Positions 1 to 8,556 of a DNA stretch of 64,000 nt are shown here, in pieces (within the stretch, counting starts at the first letter, position 1; every line of letters begins with the position of its first letter). The stretch spans positions 1,352,001-1,416,000 of the forward strand of contig NZ_CP075715.1 in assembly GCF_024584805.1 (NCBI RefSeq), read 5' to 3'. The position numbers and the translations under genes are program-made. This DNA comes from Streptomyces sp. FIT100. Its GTDB lineage: Bacteria > Actinomycetota > Actinomycetes > Streptomycetales > Streptomycetaceae. Below the pieces are notes generated by a model. It worked only from the letters and a program-made list of their open reading frames with translations, searched no databases and had not been told where the DNA came from.

Positions 1-144
1 CACCGGGGCCCCGCGCTGTTCCGCCAGCCGGCTGGCCTCGCGGCCGAGGGCCGCCACGTCGTCCCAGCGCAGCCGCAGCACCACGGACAGTTCGGCACCG
101 CCGTCCGGGAGCCCTTTCATGATCGGGCCGTCAGCATTGGTCAT
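1..144 (-). CDS. Hypothetical protein, N-terminal 48 residues only
   Basis: The reading frame opens at an ATG complementary to 142-144 and runs off the left edge without a stop. A clear ribosome binding site (AGGAGC repeated twice) lies just upstream, which makes the start credible. The visible part begins MTNADGPIMKGLPDGG and continues into a charged stretch with LRLRWDDVAALGREASRLAE, likely helical. I do not recognise a family. It is transcribed in the same direction as the molybdopterin oxidoreductase whose stop is at 313, so it could be the next gene of that transcription unit. Confidence 0.6.
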   Translation of the reverse strand, partial: MTNADGPIMKGLPDGGAELSVVLRLRWDDVAALGREASRLAEQRGAPV

Positions 145-265
145 CGCCGCTCCTGCTCCTCTCGTCCGCCCGAACGGTCCGCCCGGGCAGTGCGCGCGAG
201 CCGGTCCGCCCGAGTCGTCCGCCCGAGTCGATTCCTCACAGGAGTACGGCGCGCCGGGCCGCCTT

Positions 266-355
266 GTTCACCCGGTGGTCGTTCACCCGGTGGTCGTTCA
301 CCCGGTGGTCGTTCACCCGGTGGTCGTTCGTCCGGTGGTCGTTCGTCCGGTGGTC
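266..355. repeat. 15-bp tandem repeat, six units, over the stop of the molybdopterin oxidoreductase
   Basis: Six head-to-tail 15-bp units run from 266 to 355: four read GTTCACCCGGTGGTC and two (nearest the gene body) read GTTCGTCCGGTGGTC. Fifteen is a multiple of three, so the frame is kept. In the oxidoreductase frame the last two units encode TTGRT-like repeats, and the C-to-T change in the next unit turns CGA into the TGA stop at 313-315. The remaining units each carry the same in-frame TGA. Confidence 0.95.
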
Positions 356-2613
356 GGTGACACGTCGACGGGGAAGCCGTTGAGGACGGCGGTGCCGGAC
401 AGCGGGTCGAGCAGCGAGCCGTCCAGGAGCTGGTTCACGTTGACTCCGGGGCGGGCCGCTGCCACCGACAGACGCGTACCGGGCCGGTCGTGGCCCCAGC
501 CGTGCGGCAGGCTCACGACCCCGGTCCGTACGGCGTCGGTGACTTCGGCCGGGACCTCCAGCGCCCCGCCGGCGGCCTCGACCCGGGCGAGGTCGCCGTC
601 GCCGAGGCCGAGGCGGGCGGCGTCGGCGGGGTGGATCTGCAGGGTGCAGCGGTTGGAGCCGCCGACCAGCGTGGGGACGTTGTGCATCCAGCTGTTGTTG
701 GAGCGCAGATGGCGGCGGCCGACCAGGACGAGCCGGCCCTCCGGCCGCTCGGTGAGCGCGCGGCGGAGCCTGGGCAGATCGTCCGCGATGGGGCCGGGCA
801 GGAGCTCGATCCGGCCGCTGCGGGTCCTGAGGACCTGGGGGACGCGCGGCAGGAGCGGACCGAGGTCGACTCCGTGCGGGGCGGCGCGCAGGTCGTCGAG
901 GGTCAGACCGTACGGGCCGAGCCGCAGCATCATGTCGAGGCGACGCTCGGGGCCCGTGTCGCCGGTCAGCCCGGCGGCGAACTCCTTGGCGTCCTGGCCG
1001 TGGACCGGTGAGTGCGGGTCGGCGACGGCCTTGGCCAGGGTCTGTTCGATCACCATGTCGTCGACCGCGGACGGGGCGGCGCCGTGCATACCGGTCACGG
1101 CGAGGATCAGCCGGGCATGGATCTCGCACTCGTCCAGGAGCCCCGGGTCGAGGGGCACGGCGGCGGGTGTGTAGCGGGCCTGGTTGCGTACGGCGAAGGC
1201 GTTGAAGGCGAAGTCGAAGTGGGCGCTGCGGGACGGTGGCGGCGGGGGCAGGACGACGTCGGCGTGGCGAGAGGTCTCGTTCAGATAGGGGTCGACGCTG
1301 ACCATCAGGTCGAGTCCGGTGCTCAGCGCGTGGTCGAGGCGGTCGCCGTCGGGCGCGGACAGCACCGGGTTGGCGGCGATCGCGATCAGGGCGCGGACGC
1401 GCCCTTCGCCCGGGGTCCCGATCTCCTCGGCGAGCGCGGCGATGGGCAGTTCGCCCTTGGCCTCGGGGTGGCCGCTGACCCTGCTCGCCCAGCGGCCCAG
1501 GGCGAAGCCCTTGCCGGGCGCCGCCGGGCGGGGGGCGCGGTCGGTGGCGGCGAGCGGGAAGAGCGCGCCGCCGGGCCGGTCGAGGTTGCCGGTGAGGATG
1601 TTGAGGACGTCGACGAGCCAGCTGGCGAGGGTGCCGTGGGCGACGGTGCAGCTGCCGATGCGGCCGTAGACGGCGGCGGCCGGGGCGGCGGCCAGCTCGC
1701 GGGCGATGGTACGGATCTCACCGGCGTCCAGGTCGCAGACCGGCGCGACGGCTTCGGGCGTGAAGTCGCCCAGCGCGGCGCGGACTTCGTCCGTGCCCTG
1801 CACGTGCGCGGCCAGGCCCCCGGGGTCGGTGAGGTCGGTCAGTCCCTCCTCGAACAGGACCTGGACGAGGGCGGCGAGCAGCAGCGCGTCGGTGCCGGGG
1901 CGGATGGCGATGTGCCGGTCCGCCAGTTCGGCGGTGCGGGTGCGGCGCGGGTCGACGACGGTGAGCGTGCCGCCGCGGCGGCGCAGCGCCTTGAGCTTGC
2001 CGGGGAAGTCGGGTGCGGTGCACAGACTGCCGTTGGAGTCGAGCGGGTTGGCGCCGATGAGGAGCAGATGGGCGGTGCGGTCCAGATCGGGCACGGGGAT
2101 GGCGTTCGCGCTGCCGTAGAGCAGTCCGCTGGAGACGTGCTTGGGCATCTGGTCGAGCGTCGAGGCGGTGAAGAGGTTGCGGGTGCGCAGGGCGGAGAGG
2201 AGTACGGGTGGGTACAGCCCGCCGGCCATGGTGTGCACGTTCGGGTTGCCGAGGACGACTCCGACCGCGTGCGGCCCGTGCTCCTCGATCAGCGGGCGTA
2301 TCCGGGCGGCGATGGTGTCGAACGCCTCGTCCCAGGTGGCCTCGCGCAGTTCGCCGCGGCCGTCGCGGACGAGGGGCGTGCGCAGCCGGTCGGGGTCGGC
2401 GTCGAGCTGGCCGAACGACGCCCCCTTGGGGCAGATGAAGCCCTCGCTGAAGACGTCGTCGCGGTCGCCGCGCGCGCCGGTGACCCTGTCCCCCTCGATG
2501 GTGAGCGTCAGTCCGCAGGTGGCTTCGCAGAGGGGGCAGATCCGCAGGGCGGTGCGGGCTCCGGCACGAGTCGCGCCGCGGGTGGCGTCGTGTCCTGCGG
2601 CTGTTCCTGGCAT
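313..2613 (-). CDS. Molybdopterin-dependent oxidoreductase (Mo-bisMGD, 4Fe-4S)
   Basis: A 766-residue single-subunit member of the DMSO reductase/formate dehydrogenase superfamily. Near the N-terminus is the iron-sulfur motif RICPLCEATCGL followed about 35 residues later by GFICPKG, which gives four cysteines for a 4Fe-4S cluster. The middle holds the molybdopterin-binding Rossmann parts (LLIGANPLDSNG, TVVDPRRTRTAELAD), and the end has the beta-barrel cap domain (NNSWMHNVPTLVGG, HPADAARLGLGDGD). The substrate is not predictable. I chose the ATG at 2613, preceded by GGGAGGG, over longer upstream frames that read through low-complexity DNA. There is no Tat signal, so it is probably cytoplasmic. 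The C-terminus lies in a 15-bp minisatellite and ends with TTGRTTTG. A TetR gene lies 166 nt upstream on the same strand. Confidence 0.9.
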   Translation of the reverse strand: MPGTAAGHDATRGATRAGARTALRICPLCEATCGLTLTIEGDRVTGARGDRDDVFSEGFICPKGASFGQLDADPDRLRTPLVRDGRGELREATWDEAFDTIAARIRPLIEEHGPHAVGVVLGNPNVHTMAGGLYPPVLLSALRTRNLFTASTLDQMPKHVSSGLLYGSANAIPVPDLDRTAHLLLIGANPLDSNGSLCTAPDFPGKLKALRRRGGTLTVVDPRRTRTAELADRHIAIRPGTDALLLAALVQVLFEEGLTDLTDPGGLAAHVQGTDEVRAALGDFTPEAVAPVCDLDAGEIRTIARELAAAPAAAVYGRIGSCTVAHGTLASWLVDVLNILTGNLDRPGGALFPLAATDRAPRPAAPGKGFALGRWASRVSGHPEAKGELPIAALAEEIGTPGEGRVRALIAIAANPVLSAPDGDRLDHALSTGLDLMVSVDPYLNETSRHADVVLPPPPPSRSAHFDFAFNAFAVRNQARYTPAAVPLDPGLLDECEIHARLILAVTGMHGAAPSAVDDMVIEQTLAKAVADPHSPVHGQDAKEFAAGLTGDTGPERRLDMMLRLGPYGLTLDDLRAAPHGVDLGPLLPRVPQVLRTRSGRIELLPGPIADDLPRLRRALTERPEGRLVLVGRRHLRSNNSWMHNVPTLVGGSNRCTLQIHPADAARLGLGDGDLARVEAAGGALEVPAEVTDAVRTGVVSLPHGWGHDRPGTRLSVAAARPGVNVNQLLDGSLLDPLSGTAVLNGFPVDVSPTTGRTTTGRTTTG

Positions 2614-2662
2614 GGGGCCCTCCCGGGGCGGCGGCAGCGGTGACGCACGGGCGAGCCGAGCA

Positions 2663-2674
2663 TACCGACCGGTA
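2663..2674. promoter_or_regulatory. Candidate TetR operator upstream of the oxidoreductase
   Basis: The inverted repeat TACCG-AC-CGGTA lies about 50 nt before the oxidoreductase start. On the minus strand it is followed by TATGCT, a possible -10 element, so a bound repressor would cover the promoter. The TetR gene just upstream is the obvious candidate ligand. This is inferred from symmetry and position only. Confidence 0.35.
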
Positions 2675-2779
2675 CGCACAGTGGCGAGGGTCCGGCCCGG
2701 CGGGGCCAGAGCGGCCCGGCGGGGCGCCGACCCCGGGGCGGGAGGGGGACCGGGGCGGAAGGGGGGACCGGGCCGCGGA

Positions 2780-3388
2780 TCAGTCCAGTACGCGGGCGAG
2801 GTACGCGTACAGCAGCTCTCTGGTCTCCGCGATGATCTCCGGATCACCGGACGGGCCGACGCGGAAGGCGAGTTGGAGGAGCGCGTCGGCGGCTTCGACG
2901 GCCACGAGCGTGGCGCGGCGCAGCGACGCGTCGACGGTCAGTCCCAGGTGGGCGCCGAGCAGCTCGGCGAGGCGGTCGGCGACTTCGTGGTTGGCCCCGG
3001 ACGCGGGGGCGGCGAGGGGGATGCGGTGGCCGAAGTCGACGAGCGCGAAGCCGGGTACGGTCCGCTTCATCGCCAGGTACTCGTCGAGCACGGCATCGAC
3101 CACACCGCGCCAGTCGGCCGCGGGCAGCGCCGCGATGCGCTCCGTGATCCGCTGCGCGTAACCGTCCAGGTTCCGGGCGGCGAGGGCCTCGGCCATGGCG
3201 CGCTTGTTCCCGAAGAAACGGTAGACCGAGCCGATCGGCACGCCGGCGCGGGCGGCGACGTCGCGGGTGGACAGATCCTCGTAGCCCGTCTCGTCGAGGA
3301 GCGCGGCGCAGGCGTCCAGGATCCGGGTCAACCGCTCGGCGCTGCGCTGCTGCACGGGCATACGGCGGAGTGGGTTGGCTGAGGGCAT
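2780..3388 (-). CDS. TetR/AcrR family transcriptional regulator
   Basis: A 202-residue one-component regulator. The N-terminal helix-turn-helix is clear (ILDACAALLDETGYEDLSTR, then VAARAGVPIGSVYRFFGNKR), typical of TetR proteins, followed by an all-helical ligand domain containing DEYLAMKRTVPGFALVDFG. The ATG at 3388 follows a weak GGGG; an ATG at 3361 is an alternative that would remove nine residues. It is divergent from hmgA and upstream of the molybdopterin oxidoreductase, so it may act on either promoter; the palindrome at 2663-2674 favours the oxidoreductase. The ligand is unknown. Confidence 0.88.
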   Translation of the reverse strand: MPSANPLRRMPVQQRSAERLTRILDACAALLDETGYEDLSTRDVAARAGVPIGSVYRFFGNKRAMAEALAARNLDGYAQRITERIAALPAADWRGVVDAVLDEYLAMKRTVPGFALVDFGHRIPLAAPASGANHEVADRLAELLGAHLGLTVDASLRRATLVAVEAADALLQLAFRVGPSGDPEIIAETRELLYAYLARVLD

Positions 3389-3513
3389 CGCCCCATCATG
3401 CCGCCGACCGCGCGGAAGGGGCACGCCGGGGATGTGGGAGCCGGCCGGAGCGGCGCCTCGGGTGGAAACCGCCGCCGCCGGCGGGAAGGTTGCCGTTGAC
3501 GGGCGCCGCCCGC

Positions 3514-3537
3514 AATCCTACTGTCAACCATAGGATT
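3514..3537. promoter_or_regulatory. Palindromic operator in the hmgA/TetR divergent promoter
   Basis: AATCCTA and TAGGATT form a perfect 7-bp inverted repeat with a 10-nt spacer, 29 nt before the hmgA start. The right arm overlaps TAGGAT, a typical streptomycete -10 sequence, and the spacer contains TTGACA on the minus strand. A dimeric repressor bound here would block hmgA and perhaps the divergent regulator gene. Confidence 0.5.
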
Positions 3538-3565
3538 CCTTGGTACGGACGCATCGGGAGTACGG

Positions 3566-4894
3566 ATGAGCGGCATCGAGCAGGCGAGGAAGACGGCGGA
3601 AGGGCTGGCGTTCCTGTCGGGCTTCGGCAACGAGCACAGCTCGGAGGCGGTGCCCGGCGCACTGCCCCTCGGGCGGAACTCGCCGCAGCGCGCACCGCTC
3701 GGCCTGTACGCGGAGCAGCTCAGCGGCTCCGCCTTCACCGAGCCGCGCGCCCACAACCGCCGCTCGTGGCTGTACCGGATCCGCCCCTCGGCAGCCCATC
3801 CCCCGTTCGTCCGCGCCGACAACGGTGCCATCCGCTCCGCGCCGTTCACCGAGACCGTGCCCGACCCGAACCGGCTGCGCTGGAACCCGCTGCCCGAGCC
3901 CGGGCCCGGTACCGACTGGCTGGCGGGCCTGTGGACCCTCGGCGGCAACGGCGACGCCACCCAGCGCACCGGCATGGCCGTGCACCTCTACCACGCCAAC
4001 GCCTCCATGGGGCGCCGGGTCTTCAGCGACGCCGACGGCGAGCTGCTGATCGTGCCCGAGCACGGCGGACTGCTGCTCCGCACCGAGCTCGGCCTGCTGG
4101 CCGTGCGCCCGGGCGAGGTGGCACTGGTCCCCCGCGGGGTGCGCTTCCGCGTCGAGCTGCTCGACGAGACGGCCCGCGGCTACGTCTGCGAGAACTACGG
4201 ACAGCCCTTCCAGCTGCCCGACCTGGGGCCGATCGGCGCCAACGGCCTCGCCAACCCGCGGGACTTCAGGGCACCGGTCGCCGCGTACGAGGACGTCGAG
4301 GAGCCGGTGGAGGTGGTCAACAAGTTCTGCGGCAACCTCTGGACGGCGACGTACGACCACTCCCCCCTCGATGTCGTCGCCTGGCACGGCAACCATGTGC
4401 CGTACGTCTACGACCTGCGCACCTTCAACGTCATCGGGACCATCTCCTACGACCACCCGGACCCGTCGATCTTCACGGTCCTGACGTCGCCCAGCGACAC
4501 CCCCGGGCTCGCGGGCGTGGACTTCGTCGTCTTCGCCCCGCGCTGGCTGGTCGGGGAGGACACCTTTCGGCCCCCGTACTTCCACCGGAACGTGATGAGC
4601 GAGTACATGGGGCTCATCGAGGGCGCCTACGACGCCAAGACCGCCGGTGAAGGGGGTTTCGTCCCCGGCGGCGGCTCGCTGCACAACATGATGTCCGCGC
4701 ACGGACCCGACCGGGAGACCTTCGACCGCGCCAGCGCCGCCGAGCTGCGGCCGCAGAGGATCGACGACGGTCTCGCGTTCATGTTCGAGACCCGCTGGCC
4801 GGTCACCGCCACCGTCCAGGCCGCGAACGCCGGACACCTGCAGAGGGGGTACGACACCGTGTGGCAGGGTCTTGAGCGCCACTTCCGGTCCTGA
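3566..4894 (+). CDS. hmgA: Homogentisate 1,2-dioxygenase
   Basis: A 442-residue iron(II) ring-cleaving dioxygenase of tyrosine and phenylalanine catabolism, converting homogentisate to maleylacetoacetate. Family signatures run along the whole length: [13 protein letters not shown] and [12 protein letters not shown] at the N-terminus; the metal-ligand regions [13 protein letters not shown] (His and Glu) and [11 protein letters not shown] (His). Length matches the family. The ATG at 3566 follows CGGGAGTACGG. No maleylacetoacetate isomerase or fumarylacetoacetase gene follows, so the pathway is split. A palindrome overlaps its promoter (3514-3537). Its TGA lies inside a short tandem repeat (4874-4932) whose next unit carries CGA in the same frame, so loss of the stop would allow readthrough. 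Confidence 0.95.
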   Translation: MSGIEQARKTAEGLAFLSGFGNEHSSEAVPGALPLGRNSPQRAPLGLYAEQLSGSAFTEPRAHNRRSWLYRIRPSAAHPPFVRADNGAIRSAPFTETVPDPNRLRWNPLPEPGPGTDWLAGLWTLGGNGDATQRTGMAVHLYHANASMGRRVFSDADGELLIVPEHGGLLLRTELGLLAVRPGEVALVPRGVRFRVELLDETARGYVCENYGQPFQLPDLGPIGANGLANPRDFRAPVAAYEDVEEPVEVVNKFCGNLWTATYDHSPLDVVAWHGNHVPYVYDLRTFNVIGTISYDHPDPSIFTVLTSPSDTPGLAGVDFVVFAPRWLVGEDTFRPPYFHRNVMSEYMGLIEGAYDAKTAGEGGFVPGGGSLHNMMSAHGPDRETFDRASAAELRPQRIDDGLAFMFETRWPVTATVQAANAGHLQRGYDTVWQGLERHFRS

Positions 4895-4932
4895 GCGCCG
4901 CCCTCCGGGCCCCGAGCACCACTTTCGGTCCC
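4874..4932. repeat. Imperfect 19/21/19-bp tandem repeat over the hmgA stop
   Basis: Three imperfect units beginning GAGCGCC, GAGCGCC and GAGCACC occupy 4874-4892, 4893-4913 and 4914-4932. The stop TGA at 4892-4894 spans the first junction. The next junction, 21 nt on and in the same frame, reads CGA. Confidence 0.75.
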
Positions 4933-4958
4933 GAGGCCGGATCTGATACGGAGTTGCC

Positions 4959-5708
4959 GTGACCGCCTTCGCCCCCGACTCGCTCGTCCTGAACCGCAAG
5001 CTGCCGCTCTGGTACCAGGTCTCGCAGTCCCTGCGCGCCTCGATACTGGGACGCCGGCCGCACGATCCGCTGCGGCTGCCCACCGAGGAGCAGCTCGCCG
5101 AGCACTACGGCGTGAGCGTGCTGACCATGCGGCAGGCGCTGAAGGAGCTGGAGTCGGAAGGGCTGATCAGCCGGCACCGGCGGCGCGGCACCTTCATCGA
5201 ACCGGGCGCCCGGCGCGGCGCTCCGCGGCGGCTGCTGGGCTCGATCGACGCGATCGTGGCCCAGCAGTCGGGCGAGCGGACCACGGTCCTCGGCCACGGG
5301 ACGGCGCCCGTGCCCGGCGAACTCGCCGAGCACTTCACGGACCTGGACGAGGTCGTGATGTACCGGCGGCTGCGCTGCGACGGCGAGAGCGGGGAGCCCA
5401 CCAACTGGGCCGAGAACGCGGTACGGCCGGACATCGCCGCCGGCATCGACGTGGCGGACCTGGAGCGCTGGCCGATGACGAAGGTGCTGCGGGACGTCGT
5501 GGGGGTAAGGATCAGCCGGGTCACCGACACGGTCGAGGCGCGGCTGGCCGACCCGGAGACGGCGGAGCTGCTCCAGGTGCCGCTGCTGTCGCCGATCCTG
5601 CACTACACGGGGGTGACCTACGACGACGAGGGGCGGGTGGTCGATGTGGCGCGGATCCGGTATCGGGGGGACCGGTTCTCGTTCTCGGTGACCATCGAGG
5701 CGGAGTGA
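4959..5708 (+). CDS. GntR/HutC-family regulator with UTRA domain
   Basis: A 249-residue regulator. Residues about 18-85 are a GntR winged helix (PTEEQLAEHYGVSVLTMRQA then LKELESEGLISRHRRRGTFI), and the rest is a UTRA ligand-binding domain ending in the expected VARIRYRGDRFSFSVTIE. The GTG at 4959 is preceded by CGGAG at good spacing. It lies 64 nt after hmgA on the same strand and 9 nt before the next gene, suggesting an operon and a possible role as regulator of homogentisate metabolism. The effector is unknown. Confidence 0.9.
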   Translation: MTAFAPDSLVLNRKLPLWYQVSQSLRASILGRRPHDPLRLPTEEQLAEHYGVSVLTMRQALKELESEGLISRHRRRGTFIEPGARRGAPRRLLGSIDAIVAQQSGERTTVLGHGTAPVPGELAEHFTDLDEVVMYRRLRCDGESGEPTNWAENAVRPDIAAGIDVADLERWPMTKVLRDVVGVRISRVTDTVEARLADPETAELLQVPLLSPILHYTGVTYDDEGRVVDVARIRYRGDRFSFSVTIEAE

Positions 5709-5717
5709 CCGGGCGGA

Positions 5718-6896
5718 GTGACCACGACCATGCTGCTGGACGACCTGATGCCCTGGTCCACCGGACCGCTGCGACTCGGCCGCCGCTGGGTGGTCGCACC
5801 GGATGCCCGCACCCTCAGGTCCCGTTGGGACGCGCTCGTGGGGTCCGCGGCGGAGGAGCGCCGGGCGCTCTTCGGCGAGACGCGGGCGCGGGGGCTGCAC
5901 ACCGCGGTGGCCGCGCTGCCGGGGCAGTCCGCGGGGACGGCGCGGTTCGCGCGGGAGGACGGCCCCTGTCCGGAGCCGGTGCGGATCGTGCACGGGGCGT
6001 TCGACGAGCAGTGGGTCATCCCCGACCACCGGCTGATCGACGTCGCGCGGCCCGAGTTGTGGCGGGTGGCGGACGAGCGGCAGCTGTTCGCCGTGGAGCA
6101 GGGGCATGTGCCGGGAGCGGCGGGGCCCGCGCTGCTCGTCTCCGGGGCGCTGCCCGAGGGCCGCTCGCCGGCCGGCCGGCCCGGGCGGATACGGCCGCTG
6201 TACCGGCGGCCTGGCGGGCGTGAACCCAATCTGGCACCGGGGCTGCTGGAGGCGCTGACGCGCCGGTACGGGCAGGAGGCCGCCCCGGAGGACGTCCTCG
6301 CGTGGGCCGTGGCCGCCGGGCGGACGACGGCGAGGGGGTGCGAGGTGCCGTTCCCCGCGGATGCGGGCGTGTGGGCAGACGGAGTCGAGCTGGGGCGGCG
6401 GATCACCGGGATCCAGCTGAGGGGCGCGCGGGGCGGTGAGCGGCCCCGGCTGCCCGGGGGCCGGCGGCCCTATGTGCGGTCCGCGCTTCCGGCCCGGCCC
6501 CTGGACATCGCGTACGACTCCGGCGAGGAGGCGCTGCTCATCGGCGAGGGGCGGATCGCTCCCGTACCCGCGGAGGCTTGGGACTTCCAGGTCGGCGGGG
6601 TCCGGGTGGTGGAGCACTGGTTCGAGCGGCGGGCCGCCGAGGCGGAGCCGGGCACCCTGGAGGCGTTGCGGCCCGGCACCTGGCCGCAGGAGTGGACCTC
6701 GGAACTGCTGGAGCTGATCACGGTGCTGGCGCTGCTCGGGCAGCTGGAGGCGCGGAGGGCGGAGCTGGGCGAGCAGGTCGCGCGTGCGGAGCTGCCGGAG
6801 GTGCCGCTGCCCGCGGTCCCTGCCGCGGCCCGCCGGCCCGCGTCGGTGCTCGACCACCACGAGGAGGGTCCGGAAGGCCAGTTCGCGCTCGTCTGA
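5718..6896 (+). CDS. Stand-alone type ISP restriction enzyme specificity (LlaBIII C-terminal-like) protein
   Basis: A 392-residue protein whose second half resembles the C-terminal specificity domain of single-chain type ISP restriction-modification enzymes such as LlaBIII: EPNLAPGLLEALTRRYG, then DIAYDSGEEALLIGEGRI, then VPAEAWDFQVGGVRVVEHWF. In complete type ISP enzymes this part follows a nuclease, a helicase/translocase and a gamma-type methyltransferase; none of those motifs (no Walker A, no NPPY) is present here or next door. It may be an orphan DNA-recognition protein with a regulatory role. The start is uncertain: GTG 5718 or ATG 5730, the latter with GGAG 11 nt upstream. Family assignment is from memory of the motif pattern. 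Confidence 0.7.
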   Translation: MTTTMLLDDLMPWSTGPLRLGRRWVVAPDARTLRSRWDALVGSAAEERRALFGETRARGLHTAVAALPGQSAGTARFAREDGPCPEPVRIVHGAFDEQWVIPDHRLIDVARPELWRVADERQLFAVEQGHVPGAAGPALLVSGALPEGRSPAGRPGRIRPLYRRPGGREPNLAPGLLEALTRRYGQEAAPEDVLAWAVAAGRTTARGCEVPFPADAGVWADGVELGRRITGIQLRGARGGERPRLPGGRRPYVRSALPARPLDIAYDSGEEALLIGEGRIAPVPAEAWDFQVGGVRVVEHWFERRAAEAEPGTLEALRPGTWPQEWTSELLELITVLALLGQLEARRAELGEQVARAELPEVPLPAVPAAARRPASVLDHHEEGPEGQFALV

Positions 6897-6897
6897 G

Positions 6898-7007
6898 GCG
6901 TGCGCGCGGGGCGCGAAGGGCGCGGGCGCGGGGCGCGAAGAGCGCGTACGCGAGGCGCGAAGAGCGCGTACGCCGGGCGGGCAGGGCGCGTACGCGGGGC
7001 GGGCGGC
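6898..7007. repeat. 22-bp tandem repeat, five units
   Basis: Five imperfect 22-bp units run 6898-6919, 6920-6941, 6942-6963, 6964-6985 and 6986-7007, each built on GCGCGTACGC followed by GGGCGCGAAGA-like or GGGCGGGCAGG-like sequence. The array starts one base after the TGA of the specificity protein and fills most of the gap to the CoA-transferase. Confidence 0.85.
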
Positions 7008-7035
7008 TCAGGCGTGCGAGTGACAAAGGCGGCGC

Positions 7036-8277
7036 GTGCACGGTAGTACGGCTCCCATGAGCCAGCCGCTGCCCCAGCAGTCCTCGCCGACGCCGCTGCC
7101 CCTCGACGGTGTCACGGTCGTCGCCGTCGAGCAGGCCGTGTCGGCGCCCTTCGCCACACGCCAGCTCGCCGACCTCGGCGCGCGCGTCATCAAGGTCGAA
7201 CGCCCCGACGGCGGCGACTTCGCCCGCGGCTACGACACGGCGGCGCAGGGCCTCGCCTCGCACTTCGTCTGGTGCAACCGCGGCAAGGAGTCACTCGCGG
7301 TCGATCTGAAGGACCCGCGCGGGCTCGCGGTGGTGCGCCGGCTCGTCGCGGGCGCGGACGTCTTCGTCCAGAACCTGGCGCAGGGCGCGGCCCAGCGACT
7401 GGGGCTCGACGCCGCCACGCTGTGCGCGGCCCACCCGCGGCTGGTGGCCGTGGACATCTCGGGGTACGGCCCGGACGGTCCCTACGCGCACAAGCGGGCG
7501 TACGACATGCTCGTGCAGTGCGAGGCAGGGCTGGTGTCGGTGACGGGTACCGCCGAGCAGCCGGTGAAAGCCGGGATTCCGGCCGCCGACATCGCGGCGG
7601 CCATGTACGCGTTCTCGGGGGTGCTCGCGGCGCTGCTGCGACGGGCGACGACGGGGCGGGGCGGCCCCGTGGAGATCTCGATGCTGGAGGCGCTCGCGGA
7701 GTGGATGGGGCATCCGCTGCACCACGGGATGCACGGCGGTGCGGCGCCGGCGCGCACCGGCGTGGCGCACGCCGTCATCTCCCCGTACGACGCGTATCCA
7801 ACGGCGGACGGCGGGCAGGTGCTGCTGTCCGTGCAGAACGACCGCGAGTGGCGGCGGCTGGCGGAGCAGGTGCTGGAGCGGCCCGAACTCGGCGACGACC
7901 CGGGCTTCGCCACGAACGCGGCGCGCACGGTGAACCGCGCGAAGACGGACGCCGTGGTCGCGGAGGCGCTGGCGCTGCTGGACACGGCGGAGGCCGTCGC
8001 CCGCCTGGAGGCCGCGGGCATCGCCTGCGCCCGGCTGAACACGGTCGCGGACCTGGCGGACCACCCCCAGCTGGCGGCCCGCTCGCGCTGGCGCGAGGTC
8101 GGCTCCCCCGCGGGCCCGCTGCGGGCACTGGTGCCCCCGATCACCCTGCCCGGCGGTCCGCAGCCGCTGATGGGCGCGGTCCCCGGGCTCGGCGAGCACA
8201 CCGACGCGCTGCTCCGCGAGGCGGGGCTGACGGACGAGGAGACGGCGGAGCTGCGGAGGGACGGGGTCGTGGTCTGA
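7036..8277 (+). CDS. CoA-transferase family III (CaiB/BaiF)
   Basis: A 413-residue family III acyl-CoA transferase of the formyl-CoA transferase/carnitine CoA-transferase type. It starts with the family opening LPLDGVTVVAVEQAVSAPFA and then LADLGARVIKVERPDGGDFA, where the mobile-loop region and CoA site lie; the conserved Asp nucleophile should be the one near DISGYGPDGPYAHKRAYDML. The C-terminal half closes the interlocked-dimer fold. The acyl donor and acceptor cannot be read from sequence. GTG 7036 has AAAGG seven nt upstream; ATG 7057 (MSQPLPQQ) is an equally reasonable start without a good site. It follows the 22-bp array on the same strand. Confidence 0.9.
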   Translation: MHGSTAPMSQPLPQQSSPTPLPLDGVTVVAVEQAVSAPFATRQLADLGARVIKVERPDGGDFARGYDTAAQGLASHFVWCNRGKESLAVDLKDPRGLAVVRRLVAGADVFVQNLAQGAAQRLGLDAATLCAAHPRLVAVDISGYGPDGPYAHKRAYDMLVQCEAGLVSVTGTAEQPVKAGIPAADIAAAMYAFSGVLAALLRRATTGRGGPVEISMLEALAEWMGHPLHHGMHGGAAPARTGVAHAVISPYDAYPTADGGQVLLSVQNDREWRRLAEQVLERPELGDDPGFATNAARTVNRAKTDAVVAEALALLDTAEAVARLEAAGIACARLNTVADLADHPQLAARSRWREVGSPAGPLRALVPPITLPGGPQPLMGAVPGLGEHTDALLREAGLTDEETAELRRDGVVV

Positions 8278-8556
8278 CCGCCCGCGGGGCCGCGGACGCC
8301 CCGTACGGCTGGATCTGCGCGTGCCCTTCACCACAGCCGCTCTCCCGGCCGCGGGCCCCGACCGACGCCCACCGTCCCCCACTCCACGCCTTTGACCTGC
8401 GGCGATACTCTGCCAACGGGTCCGCGGTGCAAGTGTCCGGGAAGACCCCGCCCGCGGCGGGCACAACAGGCGAGTCGCTCGAACGCTGGATAAACTCCTC
8501 GTTTGCCGTGCGCGCAACAACGCAGCGCACCACTGGGCGAACGGAGAGTGAGATAT

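Noticed and set aside
236..1129. 297-residue minus-strand frame containing RVNDHRVNDHRVNDH
   Set aside because: It is a shadow of the molybdopterin oxidoreductase; the repeat peptide comes from the 15-bp DNA repeat read in another frame, and the rest is Arg/Pro-rich nonsense.
1012..2643. 543-residue plus-strand frame opposite the molybdopterin oxidoreductase
   Set aside because: Composition (Gly/Val/Glu/Arg) is typical of an antisense frame of high-GC coding DNA; no domain is seen, and the opposite strand has clear catalytic motifs.
8391..8415. Promoter with TTGACC before the NRPS gene
   Set aside because: The only TATA-like hexamer downstream (TACTCT) is about 8 nt away, too close; no convincing -10 at 16-19 nt.
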